DNA of 64,000 nt from Comamonas koreensis (GCF_014076495.1 NZ_CP043575.1:1302001-1366000); one strand, 5' to 3'. Numbered from the stretch's first letter, positions 43,726 through 56,627 are shown. The notes: generated from the sequence alone by a model not told the origin. Made by a program: numbers and translations.

Positions 43726-45068
43726 GCGGCCTCCTCCAGTGCCGGCGCCTGCGCGAGCGGCGCGGCGTCCTCCAGCGACTGGCACAGGCTAGCGGCAGCG
43801 GCCAGGCCGGACCGCAGCCCGTCCTCGTGGAAGCCATAGCCGCACCAGGCGCCGCAAAACCAGGTGCGCAGCTGGCCCTGCAGCTGGGGCAGCAGGCGCT
43901 GGGCGTCGATGGCTGCCTGGTCAAAAACGGGGTGGCTGTACTGGATGCGGGCATGTACCTGGTCTGCCGCAATCGGGCGCGCTGGGTTGAGCGATACCAC
44001 CACCGGCTGCTGCCAAGGCAAGGGCTGGAGCCGGTTGATCAGGTAGTGCAGGCAGACGCCCGCTTGCTCGGCGCTGGATGCCGCTGCGCGCTCGTAGTTC
44101 CACGCGGCCCAGGCCGCCTGGCGCTGGGGCAGCACGCTGCTGTCGGTATGCAATACCGCCTCATTGGGCTGGTAGCGGATGCTGCCCAGCACCGCGCGTT
44201 CAGCGGCCGTGGCGCCATTGCCCAACAGCTGCAAGGCCTGGTCGCTGTGGCAGGCCAGAACCACGGCATCAAACCATTCGGCGCCCTGCGCCATCTGCAC
44301 CATCACGCCCTGCGGGTGGCGCTGCAGGCCGAGCACCGGCGTGTTCAGGCGCGCCTCGTGGCGGCCATCCTGCGTCAAACGGGCCAGCAGGCGGCGCACG
44401 TACTGGCGTGAGCCTCCGCGCACGCTGTACCACTGCGGCCGGTCGCTGACCTGGATCAGGCCGTGGTTGTGGCAGAAGCGAATCATCGTGGCGACGGGGA
44501 AGTGCAGCATCTGGTCCGTGGGGCACGACCAGATGCAGCCCAGCATCGGCAGCAGATAGTCGCTGCGGAACGCGGCAGAGAAGCGGTGCTGGTCCAGGAA
44601 TGCAGCGATCGAGGCCGTCATCTCGGCCTCGGCCTGGCGCTTGGCGATCTCGGTGGTCAGGCGGTTGAAGCGGGCGATGTCCCGCAGCATGCCCCAAAAG
44701 CGCGGGCGCAGCAGATTGCGTTTTTGGGCAAACACGCTGGCCAGGGACCGGCCGCTCCATTCCAGCGCAGATGCCCCGTTGACACCGGGCACCTGGACGG
44801 AGAACGACATCTCAGCGGCCACCGTATCGACCTGGAGGTCTTGGAAGAGCTGGGTCAGCAAGGGGTAGGTGCGGTGGTTGAACACCAGAAACCCGGTATC
44901 GACGCCGTGCGTGATGCCGTTCAGGCTCAGGTCCACTGTGTTGGCATGGCCGCCGAAATGGCTGCCAGCTTCCAGCAGGCTGACCCGGTGCGATGCCTGC
45001 GAACGGGCCAAGTGGGTGGCAGCAGCCAGCCCAGAAATCCCCGATCCGATGACAGCGATGCGTTGCAT
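43722..45068 (-). CDS. FAD-dependent oxidoreductase (COG2907, amine-oxidase fold), first gene of the cfa operon
   Basis: A 448-residue flavoprotein. ATG at 45068 is followed at once by the nucleotide motif MQRIAVIGSGISGLAAATHL, with the ribose-binding LLEAGSHFGGHANTV after it, and GVDTGFLVFNHRTYPLLTQL. C-terminal WFCGAWCGYGFHEDGLRSGL closes the FAD site. The upstream open frame to 45161 is not used. Predicted to oxidise or desaturate an acyl or carotenoid-like chain before or after methylation by Cfa. Transcribed from the 144-bp spacer opposite tetR, where a TGAACT dyad lies. Confidence 0.9.
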   Translation of the reverse strand: MQRIAVIGSGISGLAAATHLARSQASHRVSLLEAGSHFGGHANTVDLSLNGITHGVDTGFLVFNHRTYPLLTQLFQDLQVDTVAAEMSFSVQVPGVNGASALEWSGRSLASVFAQKRNLLRPRFWGMLRDIARFNRLTTEIAKRQAEAEMTASIAAFLDQHRFSAAFRSDYLLPMLGCIWSCPTDQMLHFPVATMIRFCHNHGLIQVSDRPQWYSVRGGSRQYVRRLLARLTQDGRHEARLNTPVLGLQRHPQGVMVQMAQGAEWFDAVVLACHSDQALQLLGNGATAAERAVLGSIRYQPNEAVLHTDSSVLPQRQAAWAAWNYERAAASSAEQAGVCLHYLINRLQPLPWQQPVVVSLNPARPIAADQVHARIQYSHPVFDQAAIDAQRLLPQLQGQLRTWFCGAWCGYGFHEDGLRSGLAAAASLCQSLEDAAPLAQAPALEEAA

Positions 45069-45101
45069 GAAAGGCCCCCTGTAGATGCCACAGTCAAACG
45101 G

Positions 45102-45139
45102 TTGAACCTTGTAGATCAATTGTTGAACTGATGAGTTCA
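45102..45139. promoter_or_regulatory. candidate TetR operator between cfa operon and tetR
   Basis: Inverted repeat TGAACT-gatg-AGTTCA at 45124-45139, with a further half site TTGAAC at 45102-45107 about two turns away. It lies in the 144-bp divergent spacer, the usual place for a TetR-family operator controlling both sides. Binding is inferred. Confidence 0.5.
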
Positions 45140-45212
45140 CACTATAAACCACAAATGTCAAAAATGCACCATTTAGTCTTCTTCATGACCTGCTACGTCA
45201 TAAAATAGCGGC

Positions 45213-45878
45213 ATGAATGCTCGGTCCGCCATCAAGGAACAAATACAACGTGTGCGTGAAGAGGCCATCGTGACGGCGGTGAACCGCCTTCTCGCGACCA
45301 AGGGCTACGACGCGATGACGGTCGATGAGGTGGCGGCGGAGGCGGGCATGGCCAAGGCCAGCCTCTACAAGCTGTTCACGTCGAAGGAAGAATTGGCGGG
45401 CGCCGCCATGGTGGGGGTGCTGGATCGCGCCTTGGGATTTGTTGATGACTTGCGCAATGCGGCCCAGGCGGCGGCAGAGGCAGGCCAGCCCATCGCGGCG
45501 CTGGAGCAACTGAAGGCCGTGGTGCGCTGGGCCATGCGCACCCAGCTGGAAGGTCAAATGCCGTCGCTGCCCGCGCAAAACTCCAACCTCAGCGCCTCGC
45601 TGCAGTCCAACGATGCCTATATGGACCGGCTGATTGCGCTGAGCAACCGGCTGAGCATCTGGATCACCGAGGCCCAGACCCGCGGCCAGCTGCCAGCGGC
45701 GCTGCCGGCCGAGCTGGTGCTCTACACCTTGTTTGCCCGGGCCTGCGATCCGGTGCTGGGTCTGCTCAAGGACTCGGGCCAGTACAGCGATGACCAGATC
45801 ATCGACTGGGTGACGGGCACCACCTTTCACGGCCTGGCCGGGCCGGCGGCGGCGCCCGGTGCGGCTCCTAGCGCTTGA
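45213..45878 (+). CDS. TetR-family regulator
   Basis: A 221-residue repressor-type protein. HTH at about residues 12-58: AIVTAVNRLLATKGYDAMTV, DEVAAEAGMAKASLYKLFTS, then KEELAGAAMVGVLDRAL leading into the helical ligand domain. ATG at 45213 without a strong ribosome site. Divergent from the cfa operon, so the probable regulator of it. Other species use a sigma-E/ChrR pair near similar genes; here a one-component repressor takes that place, which is a local difference. Its end overlaps the convergent NTF2-like gene by 11 bp. Confidence 0.9.
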   Translation: MNARSAIKEQIQRVREEAIVTAVNRLLATKGYDAMTVDEVAAEAGMAKASLYKLFTSKEELAGAAMVGVLDRALGFVDDLRNAAQAAAEAGQPIAALEQLKAVVRWAMRTQLEGQMPSLPAQNSNLSASLQSNDAYMDRLIALSNRLSIWITEAQTRGQLPAALPAELVLYTLFARACDPVLGLLKDSGQYSDDQIIDWVTGTTFHGLAGPAAAPGAAPSA

Positions 45879-46329
45879 CCGAGGCGTTGCGCCGCAGCCA
45901 GCGCATCAGGGCGCCAATCGCCGGTAATTTCTCGTACAGCTCTTCTGCGGCGTCCCAGTAGTCGCGGTGGTGGGACACGCGCCCTTGCGCATCGAAGCGC
46001 AACAGTGAAGCGCCGTAGATGCACTGGGACGCTTGCGCGTTCCAGCGCCGAAAGCGAAAGCGGAACTCCCACTCCAGGGACGCCCGCTCGCCCTGCACCA
46101 GCTGCTGGGTGACGATGAAACGGGGCTCATGCAAGGCTGTGAACATGTGTTCAAAGATGGCGCGGATGTCCGCGATGCCGCGCACCTCGTTGAACGGGTC
46201 CTTGAAAAAGGCATCTGCCGCGTAGTAGTCGCCCAGCTGCGCGAGGTTCTCGGGCGCGAGCGACTCGTAGAAGCCCACCAGCCGCTGCACCGCGGCGGCG
46301 CTGACATCGGAATCGGAAATCGCAGACAT
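45868..46329 (-). CDS. NTF2/SnoaL-like protein
   Basis: A 153-residue cytosolic cone-shaped NTF2-like fold: VQRLVGFYESLAPENLAQLG helix, then YYAADAFFKDPFNEVRGIAD, FTALHEPRFIVTQQLVQGER, and strands RASLEWEFRFRFRRWNAQAS and GRVSHHRDYWDAAEELYEKL. Such proteins often occur with cfa-type clusters. It converges on tetR with an 11-bp overlap of coding ends. No catalytic residues are certain. Might be a small isomerase-like or ligand-binding accessory. Confidence 0.86.
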   Translation of the reverse strand: MSAISDSDVSAAAVQRLVGFYESLAPENLAQLGDYYAADAFFKDPFNEVRGIADIRAIFEHMFTALHEPRFIVTQQLVQGERASLEWEFRFRFRRWNAQASQCIYGASLLRFDAQGRVSHHRDYWDAAEELYEKLPAIGALMRWLRRNASVKR

Positions 46330-46349
46330 CGTGGCGCTCCTAGGAGGGA

Positions 46350-46625
46350 CTAGTCCCGTGATTCTCGCTTGCCGCTGGCCTTGTTCCAGTAGCCAAACTC
46401 GTCCTCATGCACCTCATAGTCGAGCTCCTGCAGGCGCTCGTGCATGCGGGCCTGGGCGTCGGCCACACCCTGGTTGTAGAGGCTGGGGCCGATTTCCTTC
46501 AGGAAGAAGCCAAGCAGCGCGGCGGCGGTCATATTGCCGATGCGCTCGCCCTGGGTCTGCTCGAAGTAGCGTTCGATGGATTGGACGGCACGGTCGTGCA
46601 CGTCCTTTTTGAGTTCAATAGCCAT
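46350..46625 (-). CDS. DUF2164 protein
   Basis: A 91-residue cytosolic protein. Segments MAIELKKDVHDRAVQSIERY, ERIGNMTAAALLGFFLKEIG and PSLYNQGVADAQARMHERLQ, followed by DYEVHEDEFGYW, match the DUF2164 family, function unknown. It lies 9 bp from the end of the ABC exporter gene on the same strand and may be its distal partner. Confidence 0.87.
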   Translation of the reverse strand: MAIELKKDVHDRAVQSIERYFEQTQGERIGNMTAAALLGFFLKEIGPSLYNQGVADAQARMHERLQELDYEVHEDEFGYWNKASGKRESRD

Positions 46626-46633
46626 ATGCAGAT

Positions 46634-49977
<3,344 letters not shown>

Positions 49978-50042
49978 TCGCCAGCGTGCCCGGCTGAGGC
50001 TGGGCACCTGCTTCGACAATGCGCAACCCCATCGCGCATACC

Positions 50043-50069
50043 AAAGGACAGCAAGCGCTGTCCTTTTTT
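50043..50069 (+). terminator. intrinsic terminator after asparaginase gene
   Basis: Stem AAAGGACAGC / GCTGTCCTTT, loop AAGC, T-run. Confidence 0.92.
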
Positions 50070-50148
50070 CTGTCCGCTGCGTTGCTCGCCAGCGGCAGCG
50101 GGGGCCGCTGCCAATGTCACAATCGCTGCATTCACAGGAGCAAAGAAG

Positions 50149-51018
50149 ATGGCGCATGCGTGGACCCGAATCAGTTACGAAGGCTTTGCCGCCTGGTGTG
50201 CCCAGTGGCCCGACGGGTCATCGGCCGTGGTGGCCGAGCAGGGCGCGCAGCTGCTGTCCTGGAAAACGGCCGATGGCCGTGAGCACCTGTATCTGAGCCC
50301 GGCCAGCCTGCGCGATGGCCAGGCGGCGATTCGCGGCGGTGTGCCGGTCTGCTTTCCACAGTTCAACACGCGCGGGCCGCTGCCCAAGCATGGCTTTGCA
50401 CGCAACCTGCCCTGGCAGATGCGGGAGGGCGATGAAGCCGGCATCGTGATGCAATTGACGGACAGCGAGGCCACGCGCGCTTACTGGCCCCATGCCTTTG
50501 ATGCGCGGCTGCGCATTGGCGTGCAGGCGGGCAGCCTCTCCATTCGCCTGGATGTGCAGAACACCGACCAGGTCGCCTGGTCCATGACCTGCGCGCTGCA
50601 CAGCTACCTGCAGGTGGACGATGTGGCGCAAACGCGGTTGTCCGGCCTGCAGGGCCTGGCCTGCTGGGATGCACTGGCCGATACCCGCTTTGTGCAGCCG
50701 CCGGGCGATGTGGGTTTTGCCACGACCACCGAGCAGGGCTTTGACCGGGTGTTTTCCACACCGGACGCAGCGGGCACGGCGCTGCAGCTGCGCCAGCCCG
50801 AGGTGCCGTCCGGCCGCAGGCTGGAGATTGTCCACAGCAGCACGGCCAGCGAGGTGGTGGTCTGGAACCCGGGCTTGCTGCTGAGCCACAGCCTGGCCGA
50901 TATGCCCGATGATGGCTGGCGCCAGATGCTGTGTGTGGAGGCGGCCAGCATCGACACGCCGGTGCAGCTGGCTCCGGGCCAGCCATGGTCGATCAGCCAG
51001 ACCTTGACCTTGGGCTGA
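50149..51018 (+). CDS. yeaD: D-hexose-6-phosphate mutarotase (YeaD-like)
   Basis: A 289-residue aldose-1-epimerase superfamily protein that interconverts the anomers of glucose-6-phosphate-type sugars. Seen: VAEQGAQLLSWKTADGREHL near residue 28, LYLSPASLRDGQAAIRGGVP, then PVCFPQFNTRGPLPKHGFAR near 66-85 with the conserved His, and ALHSYLQVDD (second His) near 150. C-terminal VVVWNPGLLL and MLCVEAASI give the catalytic Glu. Cytosolic. Separated from the next gene by a hairpin at 51122. Confidence 0.93.
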   Translation: MAHAWTRISYEGFAAWCAQWPDGSSAVVAEQGAQLLSWKTADGREHLYLSPASLRDGQAAIRGGVPVCFPQFNTRGPLPKHGFARNLPWQMREGDEAGIVMQLTDSEATRAYWPHAFDARLRIGVQAGSLSIRLDVQNTDQVAWSMTCALHSYLQVDDVAQTRLSGLQGLACWDALADTRFVQPPGDVGFATTTEQGFDRVFSTPDAAGTALQLRQPEVPSGRRLEIVHSSTASEVVVWNPGLLLSHSLADMPDDGWRQMLCVEAASIDTPVQLAPGQPWSISQTLTLG

Positions 51019-51121
51019 CGCCAACGCGCCCTCAAGGAAACACGCGCCCTGTGGCGGAATTGTGGGCGGACACTACCGCAGAGCAGGGGAAAACCCGATA
51101 ATGGCGGCCTTGTCATTGTCG

Positions 51122-51148
51122 GCATGGCGCTTGTGGCCATGCTTTTTT
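51122..51148 (+). terminator. intrinsic terminator, immediately upstream of the permease start
   Basis: Stem GCATGGC / GCCATGC around 7 bases, followed by TTTTTT. It probably ends the mutarotase transcript, but its T-run stops only 5 bp before the likely permease ATG (51153), so it may also act as a leader attenuator or mask translation initiation. Confidence 0.82.
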
Positions 51149-51152
51149 GTGT

Positions 51153-52649
51153 ATGCCGGGTTCTGGGTCTTCATCTTCTTCCGCGCCAGTCAATGAACTG
51201 CGCCGTGATCTCAAGGCGCGCCATCTGTCGATGATTGCCATTGGCGGCTCCATCGGCACGGGGCTGTTTGTGGCCTCGGGCGCCACCATTGCGCAGGCGG
51301 GGCCCGGTGGCGCGCTGCTGGCCTATGGCGTCATCGGCCTGATGGTCTATTTTTTGATGACCAGCCTGGGCGAGCTGGCGGCCTTCATGCCGGTGTCGGG
51401 CTCGTTTGCCACCTATGGCGCGCGCTATGTGGACGAGGGCTTTGGCTTCGCGCTGGGCTGGAACTACTGGTACAACTGGGCCATCACGATTGCGGTCGAT
51501 CTGGTGGCCTCGCAGCTGGTGATGGCCTACTGGTTCCCCGATGTGCCGGGCTACTGGTGGAGCGCGCTGTTCCTGCTGCTGATGGTGGCCCTCAATGCCA
51601 TCTCGGTGCGCGGTTTTGGCGAGGCCGAGTACTGGTTTGCCGCGATCAAGGTGACGACGGTGCTGGTTTTCATCGCGCTGGGCGTGGCGATGATTTTTGG
51701 CATTCTGAAAGGCGGGCCTACCGACGGCGTCTGGGGCGCCATCGCCAACTGGCAGGTGGCCGATGCGCCCTTTGCCGGAGGCTTTGCGGCCTTGATCGGT
51801 GTGGCGATGATCGTGGGCTTTTCCTTCCAGGGCACCGAGCTCATTGGCATTGCAGCAGCTGAATCCGAGAACCCCGCCAAGAACATACCGCGCGCGGTGC
51901 GCCAGGTGTTCTGGCGCATCCTGCTGTTCTATGTCCTGGCCATTGCGGTGATCGGCTCGCTGGTGAGCTACACCGACCCGCATCTGCTGCGCAATGACAT
52001 CGGCGATATCAGCGTCAGCCCCTTCACGCTGGTGTTCCAGAAGGCGGGCCTGCTGTCCGCTGCGGTGATCATGAATGCGGTGGTGCTGACTTCCGTGCTG
52101 TCAGCGGGCAACTCGGGCATGTATGCCTCCACCCGCATGCTCTACACGCTGGCCTGCCAGGGCATGGCGCCGCGCATTTTTGGCCGCCTCTCGCGCCATG
52201 GCGTGCCGGTGATGGCCTTGCTGGCGACAACGGTGATGGCCGGGCTGTGCTTTTTCAGCTTTCTGTTCAGCCCGCAGACCGTCTACCTGTGGCTGCTCAA
52301 CCTCTCGGGCATGACCGGCTTTATCGCCTGGCTGGGCATTGCGATCAGCCACTACCGCTTCCGCAAGGGCTTTTTGGCGCAGGGCCATGATGTGTCGCAG
52401 CTGCCCTATGTCTCGCCCTGGTTCCCGTTTGGCCCCATCTTTGCGTTTGTGCTCTGCCTGGTCATCACGCTGGGTCAGAACTACGAGGCCTTCTTGAAAG
52501 ACCATATCGACTGGGGCGGCGTGGTGGCCACCTATATCGGCCTGCCGGTGTTCCTGCTGATCTGGTGGGGCTACCGCTGGGCCAAAGGCAGCCGCACCGT
52601 GGCCTATGCCGATATGCGCTTTGATGGCCAGGTGGTGGGCGACAAATAA
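51153..52649 (+). CDS. amino-acid permease (APC/AAT family, LysP-like)
   Basis: A 498-residue, 12-helix permease. After a Ser-rich start (MPGSGSSSSSAPVNELRRDL) comes the family core LKARHLSMIAIGGSIGTGLF (helix 1), PGGALLAYGVIGLMVYFLMT, LGELAAFMPVSGSFATYGAR, and GWNYWYNWAITIAVDLVASQ, all very close to LysP-type lysine or basic amino-acid permeases, though the specific substrate is not fixed. ATG at 51153 is used; a TTG two codons before it is the alternative. No Shine-Dalgarno is seen because the terminator hairpin occupies that position. C-terminal residues KGSRTVAYADMRFDGQ are cytosolic. Confidence 0.9.
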   Translation: MPGSGSSSSSAPVNELRRDLKARHLSMIAIGGSIGTGLFVASGATIAQAGPGGALLAYGVIGLMVYFLMTSLGELAAFMPVSGSFATYGARYVDEGFGFALGWNYWYNWAITIAVDLVASQLVMAYWFPDVPGYWWSALFLLLMVALNAISVRGFGEAEYWFAAIKVTTVLVFIALGVAMIFGILKGGPTDGVWGAIANWQVADAPFAGGFAALIGVAMIVGFSFQGTELIGIAAAESENPAKNIPRAVRQVFWRILLFYVLAIAVIGSLVSYTDPHLLRNDIGDISVSPFTLVFQKAGLLSAAVIMNAVVLTSVLSAGNSGMYASTRMLYTLACQGMAPRIFGRLSRHGVPVMALLATTVMAGLCFFSFLFSPQTVYLWLLNLSGMTGFIAWLGIAISHYRFRKGFLAQGHDVSQLPYVSPWFPFGPIFAFVLCLVITLGQNYEAFLKDHIDWGGVVATYIGLPVFLLIWWGYRWAKGSRTVAYADMRFDGQVVGDK

Positions 52650-52685
52650 GCGGGGCGCGGGCTGCAGCAGTGGCCCCCATGCAGC

Positions 52686-52717
52686 AAAAAGCGAGTCGGA
52701 GGACTCGCTTTTTTTGT
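52686..52717. terminator. bidirectional intrinsic terminator
   Basis: AAAAAGCGAGTC-ggag-GACTCGCTTTTTTT, between the convergent permease and ugd genes. Confidence 0.93.
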
Positions 52718-52735
52718 GGTTGATCGCCAGCGGCC

Positions 52736-54076
52736 TTATTCGCTGCGTGGCACCGGTTGGCGGCCAATCGACACATAGCCCAGGCCATAGCCGGCCACCA
52801 AAGCAGGATCATAGAGGTTGCGGCCGTCAAAGACCATGCGGTCGCGCAGGCTCTGGGCCAGCTGGCCAAAATCGGGCGCGCGGAAGATCTGCCACTCGGT
52901 GACGATGGCCAGGCAGTCGGCGCCTTGCAAGCAGGCCTCGGGGTCGGCAGCGAGCACCAGGTCGTTGCGTTGGCCATAGATGCGCTGGGCCTCCTGCATG
53001 GCGACAGGGTCATAGGCCTGCACGCGGGCGCCAGCGGCCCACAGCGATTCAAGCAGGTTACGGCTGGGCGCCTCGCGCATGTCATCGGTATTGGGCTTGA
53101 AGGCCAGGCCCCACAGCGCAATCGTCTTGCCCTGCAGCTGGCCGCCATAAAAGGCGCTGATGCGCTCGAACAGCACATTGCGCTGGGCCTCATTGCGGGC
53201 TTCGACGGCGTTGAGCAGCAGGGGATCGAAGCCGATCTCCTCGGCCGTGCGCACCAGGGCCTTCACATCCTTGGGGAAGCAGCTGCCTCCATAACCCACG
53301 CCAGGGTAGATGAAGTGGTAGCCAATGCGCGGATCGCTGCCAATGCCGCGGCGCACCGCCTCCACATTGGCGCCCAGGCGTTCGGCCAGGTTGGCGATCT
53401 CGTTCATGAAGCTGATCTTGGTGGCCAGCATGGCGTTGGCGGCGTACTTGGTCAGCTCGGCACTCTTCACATCCATCACCACGATCTTGTCGTGGTTGCG
53501 GTTGAAGGGCGCATACAGCTCGCGCAGCCGCGCCTCGGATGCGGGGTTGCTGGTGCCAATGATGATGCGGTCCGGCCGCTGGCAGTCGGCCACGGCGGCG
53601 CCTTCCTTGAGGAATTCCGGGTTGGAGACCACGTCGAAGCCGTGGCTGGCGCCGCGAGCTGCCAGGCCCTCGGCGATCACCGCGCGCACCTTGTCGGCCG
53701 TGCCCACCGGCACGGTGGATTTGTTGATGACGATGCGCGGGCCATCCATGTGCTGGGCAATGGTGCGGGCCACGGCCAGCACGTACTGCAAGTCGGCGCT
53801 GCCGTCTTCGTCAGGGGGCGTGCCCACTGCTAAAAAGATGACCTCGCTGTGCGCCACGCCCTGGGCTGCATCGGTGGTAAAGCGCAAGCGGCCGTTGGCA
53901 TGGTTGCTGGTGACGAGCTTGTCCAGGCCCGGCTCATGGATGGGGATCTGGCCGGCCTGCAGCGCGGCGACCTTGGCGGCATCGACATCGACACAGAGCA
54001 CCTGGTGGCCGACATCGGCCAGCACGGCGCCTTGAACAAGACCGACATAGCCGGTTCCAAAAACAGTGACTTTCAT
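52736..54076 (-). CDS. ugd: UDP-glucose 6-dehydrogenase
   Basis: A 446-residue NAD enzyme oxidising UDP-glucose to UDP-glucuronate. N-terminal Rossmann motif [29 protein letters not shown]; catalytic cysteine in [20 protein letters not shown] near residue 265; C-terminal domain [19 protein letters not shown]. Last gene of a three-gene operon; its start overlaps the epimerase stop by ATGA, so product (UDP-GlcA) and next enzyme (4-epimerase) are coupled. The nucleotide sugar likely serves the glycosyltransferases upstream and across the divergent promoter. Confidence 0.95.
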   Translation of the reverse strand: MKVTVFGTGYVGLVQGAVLADVGHQVLCVDVDAAKVAALQAGQIPIHEPGLDKLVTSNHANGRLRFTTDAAQGVAHSEVIFLAVGTPPDEDGSADLQYVLAVARTIAQHMDGPRIVINKSTVPVGTADKVRAVIAEGLAARGASHGFDVVSNPEFLKEGAAVADCQRPDRIIIGTSNPASEARLRELYAPFNRNHDKIVVMDVKSAELTKYAANAMLATKISFMNEIANLAERLGANVEAVRRGIGSDPRIGYHFIYPGVGYGGSCFPKDVKALVRTAEEIGFDPLLLNAVEARNEAQRNVLFERISAFYGGQLQGKTIALWGLAFKPNTDDMREAPSRNLLESLWAAGARVQAYDPVAMQEAQRIYGQRNDLVLAADPEACLQGADCLAIVTEWQIFRAPDFGQLAQSLRDRMVFDGRNLYDPALVAGYGLGYVSIGRQPVPRSE

Positions 54077-55083
54077 ACGCGGTAGAACGAGCGGTACCAG
54101 TCGACAAAGCGCTGGATTCCGTCTGTGACAGTGAAAGAGGGGGCGAACTGCACCCAGGCCTGCAAGGCCCGGGTGTCGGCCGAGGTGCTGTGCATGTCGC
54201 CCGGCTGGATGGGCAGCATGCGCTTGTTGGCCTGCATGCCCAGGGCAGACTCCAGCGCGGCGATGTAGTCCATCAGCACGGTGGGCTGGCTGTTGCCGAT
54301 GTTGAAGATGCGGTAGGGCGCGGTGCTGGTGCCCGGGTTGGGCTGCAGCGCGTCATAGTGGCTATCTGGCGTGGCCGGTTTGTCCAGCACGCGCAAAATG
54401 CCTTCGACGATGTCGTCGATGAAGGTGAAATCGCGCACCAGCTGGCCATTGCCATAGACGTCGATGGTCTCGCCCGCCAGGATCGCCTTGGTGAACTTGA
54501 ACAAGGCCATGTCCGGCCGGCCCCAGGGCCCGTAGACCGTGAAAAAGCGCAGGCCGGTGGTGGGCATCTGGTAGAGGTGCGAGTAGGTGTGGGCCATCAG
54601 CTCGTTGGCCTTCTTGGTGGCCGCGTAGTAGCTGATCGGGTGGTCGACGGCATCGCTCTCGGCATAAGGCATCTTGGCATTGCCGCCGTAGACGCTGGAG
54701 CTGCTGGCATAGACCAGGTGCGCGACCTTGTGCTTGCGGCAGCCCTGCAGCACATGGCCAAAGCCCAGCAGGTTGGCATCCGTGTAGTCGTCGGGCTGGT
54801 CGATCGAGTAGCGCACCCCTGCCTGGGCGGCCAGGTGCAGCACGCGCCGGGGCTGGACCTCATCAAACAGCGCGGCCATGCCGGCGCGGTCGGCCAGATC
54901 GAGCTGGATGAAGCGGAAGTGGGGATGGCTTTGCAGCTGCGCGAGCCGCGCCTCTTTGAGCGCAACATCGTAGTAACTGTTGAGGTTGTCGATGCCAACC
55001 ACGGGCAGGCCGCGCTCGAGCAGGCGCAGCGCGCAGTGCATGCCGATAAAACCGGCAGCGCCGGTGACGAGAACAGGTTTCAT
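54073..55083 (-). CDS. UDP-glucuronate 4-epimerase (UDP-GalA forming)
   Basis: A 336-residue SDR epimerase. ATG at 55083 overlaps the glycosyltransferase stop. [20 protein letters not shown] gives the NAD site; [20 protein letters not shown] is the stretch typical of UDP-glucuronate 4-epimerases; the catalytic set is [20 protein letters not shown] and [20 protein letters not shown] (YxxxK). It should turn the Ugd product into UDP-galacturonate. Cytosolic. I leave the symbol blank because names differ between organisms (lpsL, uge, gla). Confidence 0.92.
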   Translation of the reverse strand: MKPVLVTGAAGFIGMHCALRLLERGLPVVGIDNLNSYYDVALKEARLAQLQSHPHFRFIQLDLADRAGMAALFDEVQPRRVLHLAAQAGVRYSIDQPDDYTDANLLGFGHVLQGCRKHKVAHLVYASSSSVYGGNAKMPYAESDAVDHPISYYAATKKANELMAHTYSHLYQMPTTGLRFFTVYGPWGRPDMALFKFTKAILAGETIDVYGNGQLVRDFTFIDDIVEGILRVLDKPATPDSHYDALQPNPGTSTAPYRIFNIGNSQPTVLMDYIAALESALGMQANKRMLPIQPGDMHSTSADTRALQAWVQFAPSFTVTDGIQRFVDWYRSFYRV

Positions 55084-56627
55084 GGTGTGATGGGTGCGGG
55101 CAGCCACACAAATTGGTAGTGCATGGGTGGCGTGCTGGCACGCATATGGGAAAACGGAAGGGTCAGATCTTGCACGGACGCGCCGGGCGCCGCAGCCAGC
55201 ACCGGCTCCCACCAGGCGGGTGTGGCCTTGTCCATGCGGGCAATGTACAGCAGGCCGCGGCCGGTTTGCGCGGCCTTGGCGCGGGCTTGAGCGAGGCAGT
55301 CGGCCATGCGGCCAAACTCGGCCGTGCAGGCCGTGGCATAGGCCCCGGGGTTGCGCGAGCGCAGCATGGCGGCAACCATGTTGTCCGAGCCAACGATGAC
55401 GCCTTGGCCGTCATAGCCCGCAGCCGCCAGCGACGCGCTCAGCTGCGCGACGGGGTGGTTGAGCTCGTCGGGATCCTTGCGCAGGTTGGACTGCCAGGGG
55501 CGCACCGTTGCCAAGGTCAGAAAGACCAACGCAAACACCAGCACCGTGGTGGTGTAGCCCCGGCCCACGCCATCGGCCAGCAGGCGCGGGCGCCAGACAT
55601 ACAGGGCCAGCGGCGCCACGGCCGTCAGCGGCAGCACCCAGCGCTGCTTGAAGCTGCTGACATCGCCCACCAGCACCATGGCCACAAGGATGGCAAACAC
55701 CAGCGCCAGGTAGCGCCACAGCAGCGGCCAGGCCCAGATGCGCCATTCAGGTAGAGCTAGATCTGCGGCGGGCAATGGGGTGGGGTCAGCCTTCCACAAG
55801 CGGCTGCGGTAGCTGGCCAGGCTGACCAGCAGCCACAGCCCCAGCGTGGAGAACACAGCCGTCGCCAGCGCGCCCAGGCCCTTGAGGTGGGAGACCTGGG
55901 TGGAGATGTCCATCTTGTGGATCGTCTCGGTGGTGGCCTCACGCCAGTGCTGCAGCAGCCAAAAGCCGTGCGGCGCAAAGATCAGCAGGCCAATCAGCGG
56001 CGCGAGCCACCAGCCCCGGCCCAGCAGCGCGCGGCGCACCTGGGGCACGCTGAAGGCGGCTACGGCAAACACGCCGATCAGCATCGCAAAGCTGTACTTG
56101 GCCAGCATGCCGACGCCACAGAAAATGCCCAGGCCGACAAAATTGACCAAATCTGGCGCGCGCACCTGGCGCAAGGCCATCCACCAGGCGCCAAAGGCCA
56201 TCGCGGTGACCAGGATGGTGTGGGTCTGGTCGCGCACGCTGTCCCAGCCAAAGGGCAGCATCAGCAGCAGGCCGCCGGCGACCCAGAAGGCGCCCTTGGC
56301 CGGCAGCAGCGCGCGGCCGGTTTGCCAGGCCAGCACATAGGTCAGCACGATCAGGCTGTGCTTGACCAGCGACAGCGACAGCACCGTGGGCCCGAGCAGC
56401 TGGCCCACCAGCCATTGCAGCCAGCTGTAAGCAGGAGGCTGGGCGCCATAGCCCAGCAGGAACTGCTGGGACCAGAGGATTTGTTCGGATTCGTCCCATT
56501 TCATGCCGTCCGAGATGGCCACGCGCGAGAGGACATGTGCACAGGCCAGCACCAGCACCCAGGCCAAGGGGTGGCGGTAGAGCTGGGACTGCCAATCTTT
56601 GGCGGAGGAGGGGGACGCAGACGTCAT
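55080..56627 (-). CDS. GT39/ArnT-like membrane glycosyltransferase
   Basis: A 515-residue polytopic protein with around 10-12 helices and a C-terminal periplasmic tail. The first periplasmic loop has RVAISDGMKWDESEQILWSQ, an Asp-Glu pair like the catalytic D-E of lipid-linked sugar transferases (ArnT, PMT, RgtA-D). Later: LVKHSLIVLTYVLAWQTGRA, FGWDSVRDQTHTILVTAMAF. Such enzymes transfer a sugar from a polyprenyl-phosphate carrier to lipid A, core or protein. Beside Ugd and the epimerase, the sugar is probably a uronic acid (GalA or GlcA). Start ATG 56627; first gene of the operon. Confidence 0.82.
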   Translation of the reverse strand: MTSASPSSAKDWQSQLYRHPLAWVLVLACAHVLSRVAISDGMKWDESEQILWSQQFLLGYGAQPPAYSWLQWLVGQLLGPTVLSLSLVKHSLIVLTYVLAWQTGRALLPAKGAFWVAGGLLLMLPFGWDSVRDQTHTILVTAMAFGAWWMALRQVRAPDLVNFVGLGIFCGVGMLAKYSFAMLIGVFAVAAFSVPQVRRALLGRGWWLAPLIGLLIFAPHGFWLLQHWREATTETIHKMDISTQVSHLKGLGALATAVFSTLGLWLLVSLASYRSRLWKADPTPLPAADLALPEWRIWAWPLLWRYLALVFAILVAMVLVGDVSSFKQRWVLPLTAVAPLALYVWRPRLLADGVGRGYTTTVLVFALVFLTLATVRPWQSNLRKDPDELNHPVAQLSASLAAAGYDGQGVIVGSDNMVAAMLRSRNPGAYATACTAEFGRMADCLAQARAKAAQTGRGLLYIARMDKATPAWWEPVLAAAPGASVQDLTLPFSHMRASTPPMHYQFVWLPAPITP

